Shown: positions 11,309-23,822, counted from the stretch's first letter. The stretch is 34,489 bases of DNA from Paramacrobiotus richtersi (GCA_034698045.1 JAQGAU010000208.1:1-34489); one strand, 5' to 3'. Numbers and translations: made by a program. The notes: a model not told the origin generated them from the letters alone.

Positions 11309-14300
11309 ATGGTGTATTTAACCAAAACACCACTTGGATCGCCGGTGGAGGCCAACGGACCGCGGGACTTTACGCAAAACGTCGACGATGGTGACCTTTA
11401 CACTTTCTTACTTTCTTTCGAGAAGTTCCACCTTTTAATGAATTTAATCCTGTAATTCTCTCATGATCTGATAGCAGACTGATAACGTTGTCGCAAGTGC
11501 TGAAGTTTGCAATCGAATGTTTGCAAGCGAATGTTTTACTACAAAATAATTTCAAACCGGACGACGTGAACTGCGAAAAACACTGCTCATTTTGAATTTC
11601 GAAGCAGCCAGAATAAATTTTTTTTAAGATGATAGCCTTTGATGACGGGTGAAAATAGTCACATTAATTTGGATTTGCAATAAAACTTTCGTGAACCATT
11701 TCAAACTATACAAAATTTTCAAACTGCCATAAATGCAAGTCCTCATTTCTCAACACTTGCGCCAGCAGTAACAAGTTTTTTTTCCTGAGACATCTAAATT
11801 TCCGGATCAAAATCTGCCGGTTTAAACGGGCAAGAATTGCTATCAACAAAATCTGATGATTTTCTGCAGTTTGAACGTAATATGTGTTTCAAATTCGAAA
11901 TCGCATCCGCTAGAGCTGCATTTTAATAGAATTTTTACTGGACTTGATAGTTTTTAACTGAGCATCAAAGTGTACCAGAAAAAAATGTAAAGGAAACTAA
12001 TTTGTAGACAATTTTGATGCGACAAGCCCGCTAAGAAGCCCCGTCGGGCCGTCGACCCACAGTCGGGACTTGCTGACCATCCCGACGCACAATCTCCTGG
12101 TCGTTCCCAGTCCCGGTGATCCCGTGCGTCGCCTAAGTCGCGTCACTTTGGAGGAGCGCGTAACATGGGATAAGAAAATCGACTTTTTATTAAGGTTTCT
12201 TTATACATTTTCCCACTAATTCTCTCGCCTCCAGGGATTATTTGTCCCTATATCCCATTGTTCTCCTGTAGTGTCATCGGGTTTTCCGTGGATTTATCCA
12301 ATGTATGGCGGTTCCCTTACCTGTGCTATAAGAATGGTGGGGGTAAGTGATGGCCCACGCGCGCTAGCTTCCGGTTGTAATGACCTAAACACGGCACGTG
12401 CTTACCGTGTGTGTAACGACGGATTGATTGATGTTTGGTTATCATTTATTATTCCAGACGGTTTTTGTGTGTAAATATTATCAAAACGTTGGTACATGGA
12501 TGGCTTAGCTTTGTGGCGGGGGGAAATTACACACGGATTCTTTGCTCTTTTTCCAGGTGCTTTTCTGGTGCCTTATATGATATTCTTTATACTTGGTAAG
12601 GAATGGGAAAGCTGTGATACTAAATCCTTTTAACGTAAATGTGTAAAAAGGTTAATCATTTTATAATTCATTGAAATATTGCTTGCAGATATCATTTATC
12701 GAATTATTACTGTAATATTGTAAACGAAACTGCCGGGTACCGTTGTTTAAATTGGCGGTAATAATTATCTCAGTAAAAGCATAAAGGTTTAAGACAATCA
12801 AAAACGGAGTTTCAAATTTTACACATTTGTGTCCAAAATACTGGAATTAAAAAATGTCGCGAAAGTTGATGCTGGTGCCTTTTTTTGCTTGATTGTCTAA
12901 TAACTTTTTGTATAAAGTGTAAAATTTAAAACTCCTTTATGTCCAAAATACTGGAATTACAACATGTCGCGAAAGTTGACGCTGTTGCCTTTTTTCTGCT
13001 CGATTGTCGAATATCTTTTTTTGTATAAAGGAATTAGTCAAACATTTTGCGTATCTATCCTTTGTGTCAATAGCGATACTTTGCCAATGGTCCACATTAT
13101 TAGCAGCTTATCGTTAATCAATAAGTGGCAAATTATAGCGATTATTGGCCGCATCCAGGCCGGCCGAACGCCTTAATTGCGCAGTGTATACCGGAAGTTC
13201 TAACTGCTTTTTAGGTGGTGTTCCTTTATTCTATCTGGAGCTGGCGTTGGGCCAGTACAATCGAAAAGGCGCTGTGACGTGCTGGGGACGCTTAGTGCCC
13301 CTTTTCAAAGGTACCAGTAAAGTTAAGAACAACCTTAAAAAACCCGAAGACAATGTGTTCAAAATAAGCCGCCAGGAGAAACGTTCGCTTCAAATAATGC
13401 ATTCCTAGCAGTATTTCTTGCAAGTTTTAATAGAACGCAGTTATTTAGGGAATACCGTGCACGTGAAAACCGATTAGCACAAATTCTGCATTTATGTGTT
13501 TTGTAAGCGTCTTTAATAATGCTCACTTGATACAGTCTTTTGGGCTCTGCAAACTGGAGTTTTGTTCTCATAGTACAGCATAGTGGCTCAAATTAAGTAT
13601 CTCACATCAATATGTTTACATTGCAATATATCGTAGAAATGCACAGATTAAACTGGCGAAATTGCTATATTAAGTGGTCAACATTCACTCTTACGCCGTT
13701 TATTCCGTTTTACATGTACAGCTGCAGAATGTATGTGCTGTATCTGTAAGTAGATTTATTATAAGTTAAATGTATCTATATAATTTATCTGTACGTAGAT
13801 TTGAGTTAAAAATATTTCTCGTCTAGTCCGTTTGCATGGCCAGATCGACGAAGTTAGAACTTACACATGCGGACTATATCCAGCGATCTGAGTACTTTCC
13901 TATATACTGCGTGGTTCTTTTACTTTTTATATTTTTTGTTATAGGAGTTGGTCTTGCCGTTGTTGTTGTTTCTTTTTTTGTTGGTAAGTGCCGACGAATT
14001 CTCCCGTTTTCGGTTTTATCCGATTAAAAAAGTGCAACTGTTTCCATGCAATACAGATCTTTTCTACAATCAAATCCTCAGCTGGGCACTGTACTTTTTC
14101 TTCGCTTCCTTCACCTCCACCCTACCGTGGGCCACCTGCGGCAACGACTGGAACACCAACTCCTGCACGGGAGCCTACGACGATGTGACCGATGTGGGCG
14201 ATCTGCGGTCCCGGTTCCACTGTGACCTTTGGGTTCCGACGACCAATCTTACCACGCCCCAGCAAATCTCGCCCTGTCTACGCTCAAGTCTCGGCTTGGA

Positions 14301-17300
14301 AGCCACCGCCAGTAACTTTACACCCGCCATCCTCCTGGAAACCTGCACGGTGCTGCAGGATAATATTTCCACCACCCACTGCCGATCGTCCGCTGATGAG
14401 TATTTTTAGTAAGTTTGGCGGTTTCTTTCGTAATAATCGTATTGGGTATATGTTTTCTACGCGTGCATGGTAATTCCCCATAAAAATAATTTTTGCCGAC
14501 TTTCATCAGTTATAAACTGCTTCAATCTTTTCTCGAACAGTCTTCGGGATTATTTGCTGTGTTTATTAATATTATTATTAGTCAACAAACTGTGATTTTA
14601 TTTTTATACTTTTTTTTTACGATTTTGTTTGTACTTGTGCTAAACTCTTTCTGGGCTTTATCTGCATTTTTTGGATCAAATTTTTTCAACTGCATCTATA
14701 CTGTAGATCGTTACTTTCCGCATACACTGCTATAGAGTGCCTAATTATTATTTAAACGACCCCATGCCATATAATTAGGGCAAATAATCACTCTGGTGTT
14801 TCGTAGTCGCTCCGTACTGGAAGTGCACAAGAGTTCCGGTCTGGACGATTTGGGCATTATTCTGTGGAAGAATGCCTTATGTTTATTTGCCGTATACATC
14901 ATCTGCTACTTCAGCTTATGGAAGGGCGTCTTATCATCCGGAAAGGTATGACACGGAGCTTACAAAATTGCGCTCCATTAATGGTCAGTTTCCGTTCATA
15001 TTTTGTGTGCATCTCACGCAAATTCACACCCCGCTTTGCCGTGACAAGCAGCACTCTCACACACCAAGGTGACGTCGTTTTGGTTTGGGCTTATAGTAAG
15101 GTTTTGATACACTCTATCGTAGTTGCATATATTGACAAAGCCAATGTAAACAGAAATCCAGCGGTATACGGCTGTTTTGCGTTATCGACTTGCCTAAATA
15201 ACTGTTTTGTAAAATAGATTTTGGATATATAAATCCAAAGAAAAGAAGACAACTGGTAAAGCAAAATTCGGCAGTATACATATGGTAGAGCTTATGATAT
15301 AAACTCGTTTTTCCATGCTGTTATTTTATGTAATTATAAAGATTCAGTTTACCGTTCTAACAATTGTAAGTGTGATTCACAATACCATTTCGCAATAAAA
15401 GCTGAATGATGATTAATAAAAACAACCATGACTGCGAGTAGTGTTGTGGAGTTTTTCTTATTACGTTTCGCAATAAAATTTCGCAATAAAAGCTGAATGA
15501 TGATTAATAAAAACAACCATGACTGCGAGTAGTGTTGTGGAGTTTTTCGAGTGTATATTGAGTTGCATTTTTTTTAAACTAGTGGTAATAAAACTGGAAC
15601 CTAGTTCATAAAGAACAAACCAGAAATGTGAAACACAAGAGAAGATTAACAGAGCTTTTTTCCACAGAGATTTATTACTCCATTAATACGTGATATAACT
15701 GACGGCTTTTCTAAAGAAAAAAAATTTTCTCACATTTACACCAGATGGAAGAAAAGGTGTGATTGATACAGATTTCGATTAAGCCTAGCGTGTCCGCCTT
15801 TCTATCCCGGATGCCAGTCGGAAGTGATTTTAAGTGGAATGATTGACGTGATTGGGCAAAATTTGCCATGGTGCACTACATGAAAAAGCCATTTTCATCC
15901 TTAACAATGGTGGGGGGGTGCTGCACGCGGTTACGCTCGCCTGCACAGGTAGCGCGCGTGGTAATTGATATGCGCGCACCCAACTTCTTCCCGGCGATCT
16001 GGCAGAGGGCTAAGTAAAACTACTTTTCCTAGTGAGAAAAGGAAGAAATAATGTTTGGCCACCATATCGTCAAACACACACAATCGTATCGACAATCGAT
16101 AAGGAACACAGTGCACTTGTCAAAAGAGTTACGCTACACTGTGCTTGGTAGGGGTAATGGTCAGATCAATAGTTAAGAGTCGCGATTAACAACTAGTTAA
16201 ACTGCCATTAGATGGGGGCACACACACTTCATCCCTGGAATGTACATGTTTGAGTTTTTCTTACAGGTTGTCTGGTTTACGGCTGTCTTTCCTTATGTAA
16301 GTGGTCATGCAATTCACAAATATTTTACCTGTACATAAAATAAAATAACTTTCCCTGTTGTTTCTGTGTAATCGGCGATTTTCTTTTTTAATTATTAAAA
16401 GGAATATATATGATTTATAATTATAATTATTTATTATTATTACTTTATTATACCACGGTATATATGTAGCTATAGTATGTGTAAATGGACGTACATTGTT
16501 TTTCTGTATTAAATGGCATGAAAAATATTCAATATTAGAATTTGCTGATTACCACTATTTACTCTGTTACAGATCGGTTTGATTGCGCTGTTGATTCGAG
16601 GGGTCACGTTACCCGGTTCGCTGGATGGTATCAAGTACTACCTCACACCAAACTTTCAAGAGCTGTATAAACCATCGGTAAGAAATTGTAAAAACTTTTC
16701 AGACCGCTGTGAAAGATTTATGTAATTTGTTCACCTCATCTCAGAATTGTACTATATCGAAAATAAAGCAAACTGTTTAGGTTGTAACAATCTCCACAAA
16801 TTCGCAATGGAATCTAGAATGTTTAGCTGATTCCTTTTTTGTTTTCGGTCTGACTGTTTATTTGAATTTTTGTTGTTTGTAGGTATGGGTTGACGCCGCA
16901 ACGCAGGTTTTCTTTTCCTTGGGACCGGGTTTTGGAGTAAGTTGCTGCTAACAATGCAAAATAATGGAAGTAACCTTGCGTTTTATGTTTTCAGGTACTC
17001 TTGGCATTTGCATCGTACAATAAATTTAATAACAATGTCTACGCGTAAGTATAACTGAGCGGAGGAGATATGAAATTTACTTCATAAAAATTTCCGACTT
17101 TTTGTAGTGATGCTATTCTCACCAGTTTTATAAACCTGTTCACCTCCTTCCTATCCGGCTTGGTCATCTTCAGTGTTCTTGGGTAAGATTAATATTAGCG
17201 TTATCAGTTATTTTTCATGAGCAGATGATGCAATTCTACTGATAATTATATGTAGCAAAAATTACAAACAGTCTTGTATTTTATTCGTACTTTCGCTCAC

Positions 17301-19320
17301 ATTTATAACATCCCATTATCTAGCTTAATTTTGGTCTTACAGTCGATTCATATACTGGTATCTGTGTAAACTGATGTTAAGAAAGTTCTGCATGTTACGT
17401 ACCAATGAACTGCCATCGAACTGTAAACGGACAGATAATTATAATATATATAACATATAATATAAATATATATTATAATTAATAAATAACAAATGAATAC
17501 ATAAATGTACATACAACATAATTATAATGTAATATAATATATAATATAATATAATTAATAATTGATAAATGAATATATAAATAAATAACATAATTATGAT
17601 ATATATGATTATAATAATTAACGAGTCTGTTCTGAATCATAAGTGACCGCCGTTCTGTTGCTTATGTTACGGCGAGTTTGCGTTATGAATAATAAGAAAT
17701 TGTTGAAGAGAACAGCAAGAAATGTCAATTAACAATCAATCACTTGTAGGTACATGGCATTGAAAGTGCGCAAGAAAGTGGAGGACGTCGCCAAGGAAGG
17801 CCCGGGACTGGTGTTTGTTGTCTATCCCGAAGCACTGGCCACCATGCCCGGCTCGGCGTTCTGGTCGGTGTTCTTCTTCCTCATGCTGCTGACCATTGGA
17901 TTGGACAGCTCATTTGCCGGCTCCGAAGCTGTCATCACCGGGATCAGCGATGAGATTCCCTTGTTTGAAAAACACCGGGAAATCTTTGTTGGCTGCTTGT
18001 TCGCCTTTTATTTCTTCGCGGCCGGATTAGCCACCTGTACACAAGTATGACCTTTGGTTTGATCGGATAGAATTCGCAGTTAACGAATTTTAATTGTATT
18101 CGTAAAGTAACAATGGTTCAGTTACTCGTCTTGATGTGCATGTGTAAAACATGTGTTTTTTGGTTTTTAGGGAGGGTTTTACATTGTACAGCTGTTAGAT
18201 TCCTACGCAGCTGGGTACTCACTGATGTTGGCTGTGTTCTTGGAGTGCATTGCGGTATCATGGATATACGGTCAGTGGCTCGGTGGTCACTTAAAATTTC
18301 TTTGTTCAAACGAAATCCGAAAGTTTCCCTGCTTTCTCTATTGGTTTCTTTTCCTTCAAGCAGATAATAACTTCAGCCTGTGTTATTACAGGACAGCAAC
18401 GTATTTGCGAGGATATCCGTGAAATGCTGGGATTTGCTCCCGGTATATTCTGGAGGATATGTTGGCGTTGGGTATCACCAACAGCTGTTCTTGTACGTGA
18501 GATGGTTAGACTTTATTCATGTTTTTAAAAAAAATTATGTTTTCAAGTAAGCAGTAGCAGCTACGAAATCGTTCAGTATCAATATATCAGTAGTACATGT
18601 ATACTCTTTTTTTATTATTTAAACAGCATTTTTATTCGTTTACAATCCCAATTAACATGTATACCCTTTGTTCGAGCATACATACAAATTGTTATTGTCT
18701 TTATATATTTGGATCTCGCTTTCACAACGGTAAATTTTCTACTAATGTTATTATTTTTGAGCTAGTTTTGTTTTTGTCAGTTCATAATCATATATGGAAT
18801 CTACAACTACGAGCCGCTGGTGGTCAACGATTACATTTATCCGACTTGGGCCAATGCGTTGGGTTGGTGTATAGCTGCCGCGTCCATGGGTTGTATGCCG
18901 GTTTTTGCAATTATCAAATTTATTCGAACGCCCGGAACACCCTTACAGGTATGGGATCTGCTGGCTTTTTGATACTGCCTTAATAAACACAATCACGGAC
19001 TGTCGAGTCTCGACTCCAGTGATTTACGATCCGATTTTTAAAAACGATTATGGATTTTGACCGAATTTATACGGATCATTTTTTAGGTTATTTAGTAATT
19101 TTTGAAAATTTTTTAGCAAATGTTGCAGGTGTTTTTCCGTATATTTTCCTGTGTTTTTCTCAACTGTGTGTTGTTTTTGTAGCGACTAAAGAAACTCACC
19201 ACTCCGTATCGTGATACACACGCTGAGAAGCGCGCAGCTCGTAGTCGCGCTGCCAGCATGGTCATGGACCTAAATACCAATGTCAAGAACAACGGAAACC
19301 ACATGGCCGTACCCGTCTGA
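11309..19320 (+). CDS. SLC6 sodium/chloride-dependent neurotransmitter transporter, dopamine-transporter-like
   Basis: Eighteen exons, 706 residues: 11309..11390, 12008..12194, 12272..12342, 12557..12595, 13215..13310, 13945..13983, 14057..14408, 14807..14945, 16267..16296, 16573..16677, 16883..16936, 16995..17044, 17108..17182, 17750..18044, 18171..18270, 18392..18492, 18781..18948, 19183..19320. All introns are GT-AG and phase-consistent; an in-frame TGA at 11291 precedes the start. It would move amine transmitter into presynaptic cells with Na+ and Cl-. TM1 reads [20 protein letters not shown], with Asp97 at the amine-binding position that marks monoamine transporters. [32 protein letters not shown] and [19 protein letters not shown] are close to insect dopamine transporter. 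Extracellular loop 2 keeps the C199/C208 pair but carries a large insertion with C227, C245, C268 and C280 and sequons at N235, N258 and N274. The C-terminus ends AVPV, a possible class II PDZ ligand. A noradrenaline/octopamine-type relative is the main alternative. Confidence 0.93.
12831..13030 (+). repeat. Diverged tandem duplication inside transporter intron 4
   Basis: Copy one 12831-12917 and copy two 12941-13030 start with gtccaaaatactggaatta and share atgtcgcgaaagttga, a poly-T block and an end in ttgtataaag. They are offset by 110 bases and differ at about a dozen positions. Around copy one there is also a 19-bp inverted repeat with one mismatch (12806-12824 against 12917-12935). It looks like remains of a small non-coding repeat element. 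Confidence 0.75.
15388..15548 (+). repeat. Recent 70-bp direct duplication inside transporter intron 8
   Basis: 15388-15457 and 15479-15548 appear identical over 70 bases (both begin tttcgcaataaaagctgaat). Between them is a truncated third start, tttcgcaataaaatt. Period is 91 bases. The lack of differences suggests a recent event. Confidence 0.85.
17436..17620. repeat. AT-rich low-complexity DNA inside transporter intron 13
   Basis: Almost pure A/T made of ataat, tataa and taaata units with occasional c or g. Microsatellite-like and likely to vary in length between individuals. Confidence 0.7.
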
Positions 19321-20243
19321 AACCGTTCAAACGAATTTTAAACCAATTGTGGATTTAACGAAAGATTATGTCTACCTGCTACATAGTACAAATGTATTAT
19401 TCAAATTAACGCGAGATATTTAAGCAAACCGCATTATTTTAGCATGCTGTATTTTACTCATAATAATTGTCTGTTTCTTATATATGTAATTACGAGAATG
19501 ATTAATGTGTTGTTCATCAATAGGCGATATTTTATGTTATCGCTTACGCAGCTTCGTTCATGCAACAGTATTAATCAACAATACCAATACGTCCATAATT
19601 ATGGTCCATATTCTACGTGGATAAAAATTTAGCCAAATATTTATAATAAGCATGTCTTCAAAACGGTCAAAATCTTTGCATTTCGGTTTTTGCGATCTTC
19701 ATGTTCTTCCGATTGCAGCTTCACCGATATGTGCGGAAAAAACGTACTGCAATTAAACAAAAGTTTTTTCGGTTATTCTACCATGAACATGCAACAGCAG
19801 TTACAAAACAACCCTGAAACACTTATAACTGGAAGAATAAAACACTAACAATTGATTATTGAACAATTTCCTTTCGAGTGAATGTTGACATCTGTCGATT
19901 ATACTACGGGATCGCATTTCGCATACTAAAGTGTCTACCTGTTGTTTCAGTACATATGTATATGTAAATTCTCTCGTGCGGCTTATAAACAAAAAATTCT
20001 GATGGTTTCCATTCGTTGTCACAAATTCACAAATGATGAGCCGGCACAAAAAATAATGGTCAAGTGGTGTTTTTCGCGCGCCTCTTCGGTTTATTTAGCC
20101 AAGCAAGGAAAATATTTGCATGAAGTCGTGTCATTTGCAAAGTTCGGGTGTTCGGCGTTTTCCAGTTTTGAATTAGACAAGTGCAGTTTCCGGTGTTCTT
20201 TTATACCAGGAAATAAGGAACCCACGTTAAAATTTCCTCCAAA
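19321..20243. other. Spacer between transporter and first secreted paralogue
   Basis: About 0.9 kb, AT-rich. It should contain the transporter 3' UTR; an aataaa occurs near 19835. A weak TATA-like tttata lies at 20199-20204, about 40 bases before the next start codon. No gene seen. Confidence 0.5.
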
Positions 20244-21375
20244 ATGGCGTCCACAGGCTACGGTTCTTTGTTAGCTTCGATATTGATTTCGCTGTTTGTG
20301 AGTGTACCAGCGGCTCCGTTATTCGAAGGGCAACAGCAACAGTTGGATTTCACGCTGTCTCCGCCGGACTGGACGGCGGCCAGTTCGCCGCCGATTTTTA
20401 ACATTGAAGTCCCGGTTTTTGAGCAGACGACCAGCCAGGTAAAGTTTCATTTTAAAAAACTGGGAGAAATAAAAGTAGCATTTTCGAGTACCTTATACAT
20501 AATATTAATGGCCGTTGCACTTGTACCTAACTATTTACTGCCATCGATATCCGTTATTACGCATGCGCACGAGCGAAAAAATCCAAGTGGGAAAAAACTG
20601 ATGAAATCAGCGATATTCAGTATGATGGTCTTCGGCTGATGTCTGTGTCGTGTCAATATTATGACTGCTCGAATTCTAGCAGAAATCTGTGGCGGCACTA
20701 TAGACAGCAATAACCGAGTTTAAACTCGTATTTGTACTTTAAAATACTTTGAACAGCAGAACCAGATATTATACATTACTTCACTGTAGTAGAACAATTT
20801 ATACTGAACACGCAGTAAATGTACAACTGTTGTGCTTTTTTTAAATACCTATTATTGTTTTTAAATACCTATTATTCTTTGGAAAAGTGACAAGTGACGA
20901 ATCCGTTTCTTTGTAATAATTATCGTTTTACGTAAATACAAGCTTTTTGCAGTCCTGGCCAAGCCTTGTCGACGTATTAAACAACTTCACCACGACTATC
21001 GAAGCCGCAACCAATGACGCATCCTTCCAGCTGACCGGCCGCCTGAACCCCGCTATCGATCGCGAACAGGAACTGCAGAGCATCAAGGATACCATGGTGG
21101 CCGGTGTCACTGCCATCCGTGATTCTCTAGTCCACCTGATCACGTTTGTAATGGGCGGCGCTAGTAGCGTGATCCAGCAACAGGTGAGCAACGTGGGCGC
21201 CGCGGTCCAGCACGCCGTCAACCACTCGGCCGCCATCAAGGACAGCCTACTAGCCGCCGGAAGCGGCATTGCACAGACGTTCGGCCAGTCGCTCGTTCAG
21301 ACCCATAACATCACGCATCAGCTGGCGGCGTCCATCTTCCAGGGGCACCATAAGCCGCAGGATACCCGTGTGTAG
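20244..21375 (+). CDS. Secreted amphipathic-helical glycoprotein, tandem family member 1
   Basis: Two exons, 20244..20438 and 20953..21375, phase-0 intron, 205 residues, stop TAG. I do not recognise the family. Exon one encodes a signal peptide (SLLASILISLFVSVPAAP, likely cut near residue 24) and a Gln/Pro-rich linker. Exon two begins SWPSLVDVLNNFTTTIEAA and then shows the family core: ELQSIKDTMVAGVTAIRDSL, SSVIQQQVSNVGAAVQHAVN, GIAQTFGQSLVQTHNITHQL. Hydrophobic residues recur every three to four positions, so long amphipathic helices are expected. The mature part has no cysteine. Sequons include NHS in the core and NIT near the end, aligning with or close to those of the two neighbours. This is the most diverged of the three copies and has an extra N-terminal segment in exon two. 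An AATAAA lies at 21671. Role unknown; a lipid-binding or stress-protective extracellular protein is only a guess. Confidence 0.82.
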
Positions 21376-21670
21376 TCGTGATTGCTGTTGTGGTACATCT
21401 CATGGTATTTTACTGTATGCATAAAACATCCGAGTTGCGTTTATGTTTTGGAATTTCAATAAGGGACAGGTCAATTCAAATTTGGGTTTTAGACGTTTGT
21501 TAAATTTGTCTCTGTGCTCAGTCTTTTGTACCCCGTGTGGTGTCGACTTCCGGTAGGCCATATTGTCATATGTGGCTCGTCCACATGCAACCGGTACCCG
21601 GAGCGGCGAATGGATAAAACCTCTTGAATCTTTCTCAAATGGAGATTTGTCTCTCAATTCTACTTAAGCG

Positions 21671-21676
21671 AATAAA
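21671..21676 (+). terminator. Candidate poly(A) signal AATAAA of paralogue 1
   Basis: Canonical hexamer about 300 bases after the stop codon at 21375, same strand. Confidence 0.45.
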
Positions 21677-21686
21677 TACTATACGA

Positions 21687-21738
21687 AAAAGCGCAGTTTC
21701 GGAGGGATCAAACCCTGGACTTCTCGCTCCAGCTGCGT
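21687..21738 (-). other. tRNA-like / SINE-like fragment with B-box-like motif
   Basis: Read on the minus strand: an outer 5-bp stem CGCAG/CTGCG encloses a hairpin CTGGA-GCGAGAAG-TCCAG, then a T-arm-like AGGG-TTTGAT-CCCT containing GGTTTGATCCC, close to the RNA polymerase III B-box. A run of five T follows the outer stem. There is no D-arm and the anticodon-like loop has eight bases, so it is not a normal tRNA. Probably a SINE remnant or chance. Confidence 0.25.
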
Positions 21739-22717
21739 AACTTCGAGTGTATATACAGTATGCTTCTTACTGTGTCCTGTTGTGAGTTGATACCTTTGTA
21801 CTGACAACTAAAAACCACTAATACAATAGCAAATATCAGAAACTGAAAAATCTGATAGTAGCCGCCAACTGTAAAACAGTATACTCAATTAATCATCGAT
21901 AAAGTAGACATCGTGACAGGCTCATATCCACGCTGCAGTGTTCGATCCGCGTCCGATTGATATAAGCAACACTAACAGCATGTCCGGCTACTTGTTAAAA
22001 CAATAAAAAAAATAATCGATAGGCGGAAATGATAAGTTTAAGATCTTGTGTTTTGCAGTGTCTAGATCGATGCGTCCAGTGAACAGTCCAACTAGTTAGC
22101 CTTCACATGTACAGTGGTCTGTAGTGGCCTAATTATCAGTAGGTTAAGCGTCAACAACAATACAACAATTCGTACTTTTCACGCACAGTTAAAAACAAAT
22201 TTTGCTCGATATTTTCTGCATCTTTCCCAAATCTGCATTATGATATACTCTGCATTTTATGCTCTGTATAAGACACTTATGGAAGTAATGTTGGAGTAGC
22301 GATATAAAATCATTGTATCTCTTTGAATTTGCATGGCACATCCTTTATGGTAAATCATCACAGCACTGTAACTGAACATTCCTATCACTTAAGTTATTTC
22401 GTCAGTTGCAAAATTTCGTATCAGTTCCCGGAAGATTTTTCGTCATTTCGTCATTTCTCAGTCGATGTGTCAGCAGCACTTACACCCGGCCAAATGATGA
22501 GACAATGCCATTTTTTCGGCCAGCAAAACAAAAGAAACAAGGTGTTGGCAGGTTGCACGGATAATCAGTAATCCGTTACCCGAGGGTCATATTTTGGTGT
22601 AAAAACGAGACGACACAACTTCCGGGCAGTGGTCGCTGACTGGCTTATGAAATTCATTGACACATGTACAGTCTCTGTAAACTTCGGCGAAGATTGTTCA
22701 GATAATAACCGGCAAAA

Positions 22718-23822
22718 ATGGCGAAAAGATATGTTACTGAAAATCCAAAGCACTTATTTGTGTTTATTGTTTACGTGATATTGGTGGGATGTATGTTAAT
22801 ATCGGCGGTTCCGCTTCGCGGCGATGATGATGATTGGGATGAGCATGATGTACCGTATCTCAACAACAGCAAAGTAAGTGCCCGCATTAACCATATCACA
22901 TGACCTACCACGAACAATTTTAGCCGCAAAGTGTTATTTAACGTGTTTTAATCATAATTCTAGATTAGTTATAACTGTAAGCTGCTTGTAGAGAAAGAAT
23001 AGAATTGTAAAGGTCGCCATCCTTACGTTAAACGGACTTTACATTTAATGATTTCCGTCTATGGACTTTGCCGCAACTTTTTTCTCGAATTGGAAATTAC
23101 AAAATTTTACTTTTCAGATGCAAAAATGTCGGGTTAAGGACTTTTTTTACTGTAGTCATAACATACAGCGCGCGGTGTGGGGTCTTTATTAAATTAATAT
23201 TTAGTCTGTTTATTAAATTAATATTTAATATGTATCTGGGGAAGAAAAGTGTTTGAAGCACATTGTGTTGCATTCATGTATATTACTGTTATTTTTGCCC
23301 ATAGTATTTGAATAATAATATTTGAAAATTTATGCTCATAAGACATTCGATAGATTATAGTATACATCCGTCGTATTCTTTCATTGTGCTACTTAGTCCG
23401 CCGCCACGACCGTCAAACGCCAACCCACCGTGAAACATTCTCCCATCTCACACGACACGGAGAACGAGGACCCGCTACATGGCGTGACGATCCCCGCGCT
23501 GCATATTCGCGATCAAGATGTCAAGGAAGTGCAGAGCGCCATTATCGGCGGTGTCTCGATGGTGCAGGATTCCCTGATAAATTTCCTCAGCGGTATCTTT
23601 GACAGCTTTAAAAAGGTGGTGGAGAAGAGTTCCGGCAAAGTGGTCAGCGCCATTAGCGATTCGATTAATCGGACTAACTCGATGAATGCTGATTATATCT
23701 CCACAGGAAAGGAAATTGTGAATGTGTTTAGCGATACCTTCAGGAAGGGAGCGGCCAATCTGACGCGGGATTTTTCCGGGATTATGCCGGGAGGGCGGGG
23801 CCCGCGATTTGACGATCAGTAA
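22718..23822 (+). CDS. Secreted amphipathic-helical glycoprotein, tandem family member 2
   Basis: Two exons, 22718..22873 and 23397..23822, phase-0 intron, 193 residues, stop TAA. Exon one has a hydrophobic leader (LFVFIVYVILVGCMLISAVP) after an unusually long, partly charged N-terminal stretch of about 12 residues, then an acidic run DDDDWDEHD. Exon two continues with SAATTVKRQPTVKHSPISHD and the family core: IRDQDVKEVQSAIIGGVSMV, QDSLINFLSGIFDSFKKVVE, SSGKVVSAISDSINRTNSMN. It closely matches member 3 (shared SSGK and DSINRTN) and more distantly member 1. Sequons NRT in the core and NLT near the C-terminus are kept. The mature protein has no cysteine. The charged residues before the leader leave open a signal anchor instead of a cleaved signal peptide. 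Function not known. Confidence 0.82.

Larger units (their letters stand above)
21376..22717. other. Spacer between secreted paralogues 1 and 2
   Basis: About 1.3 kb. Contains AATAAA at 21671-21676, likely the poly(A) signal of the gene ending at 21375, a small tRNA-like fold on the minus strand (21691-21738), and two copies of ACATGTACAGT (22105-22115 and 22662-22672, the latter 46 bases before the next start). No gene seen. Confidence 0.5.

Noticed and set aside
14175..14506. Overlapping plus and minus frames across the transporter's loop 2 exon
   Set aside because: Alternative-frame shadows of a GC-rich coding exon whose frame is fixed by SLC6 homology on both sides.
23186..23230. Short direct repeat of tttattaaattaatattta
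   Set aside because: Two AT-only units next to each other; best explained by slippage.
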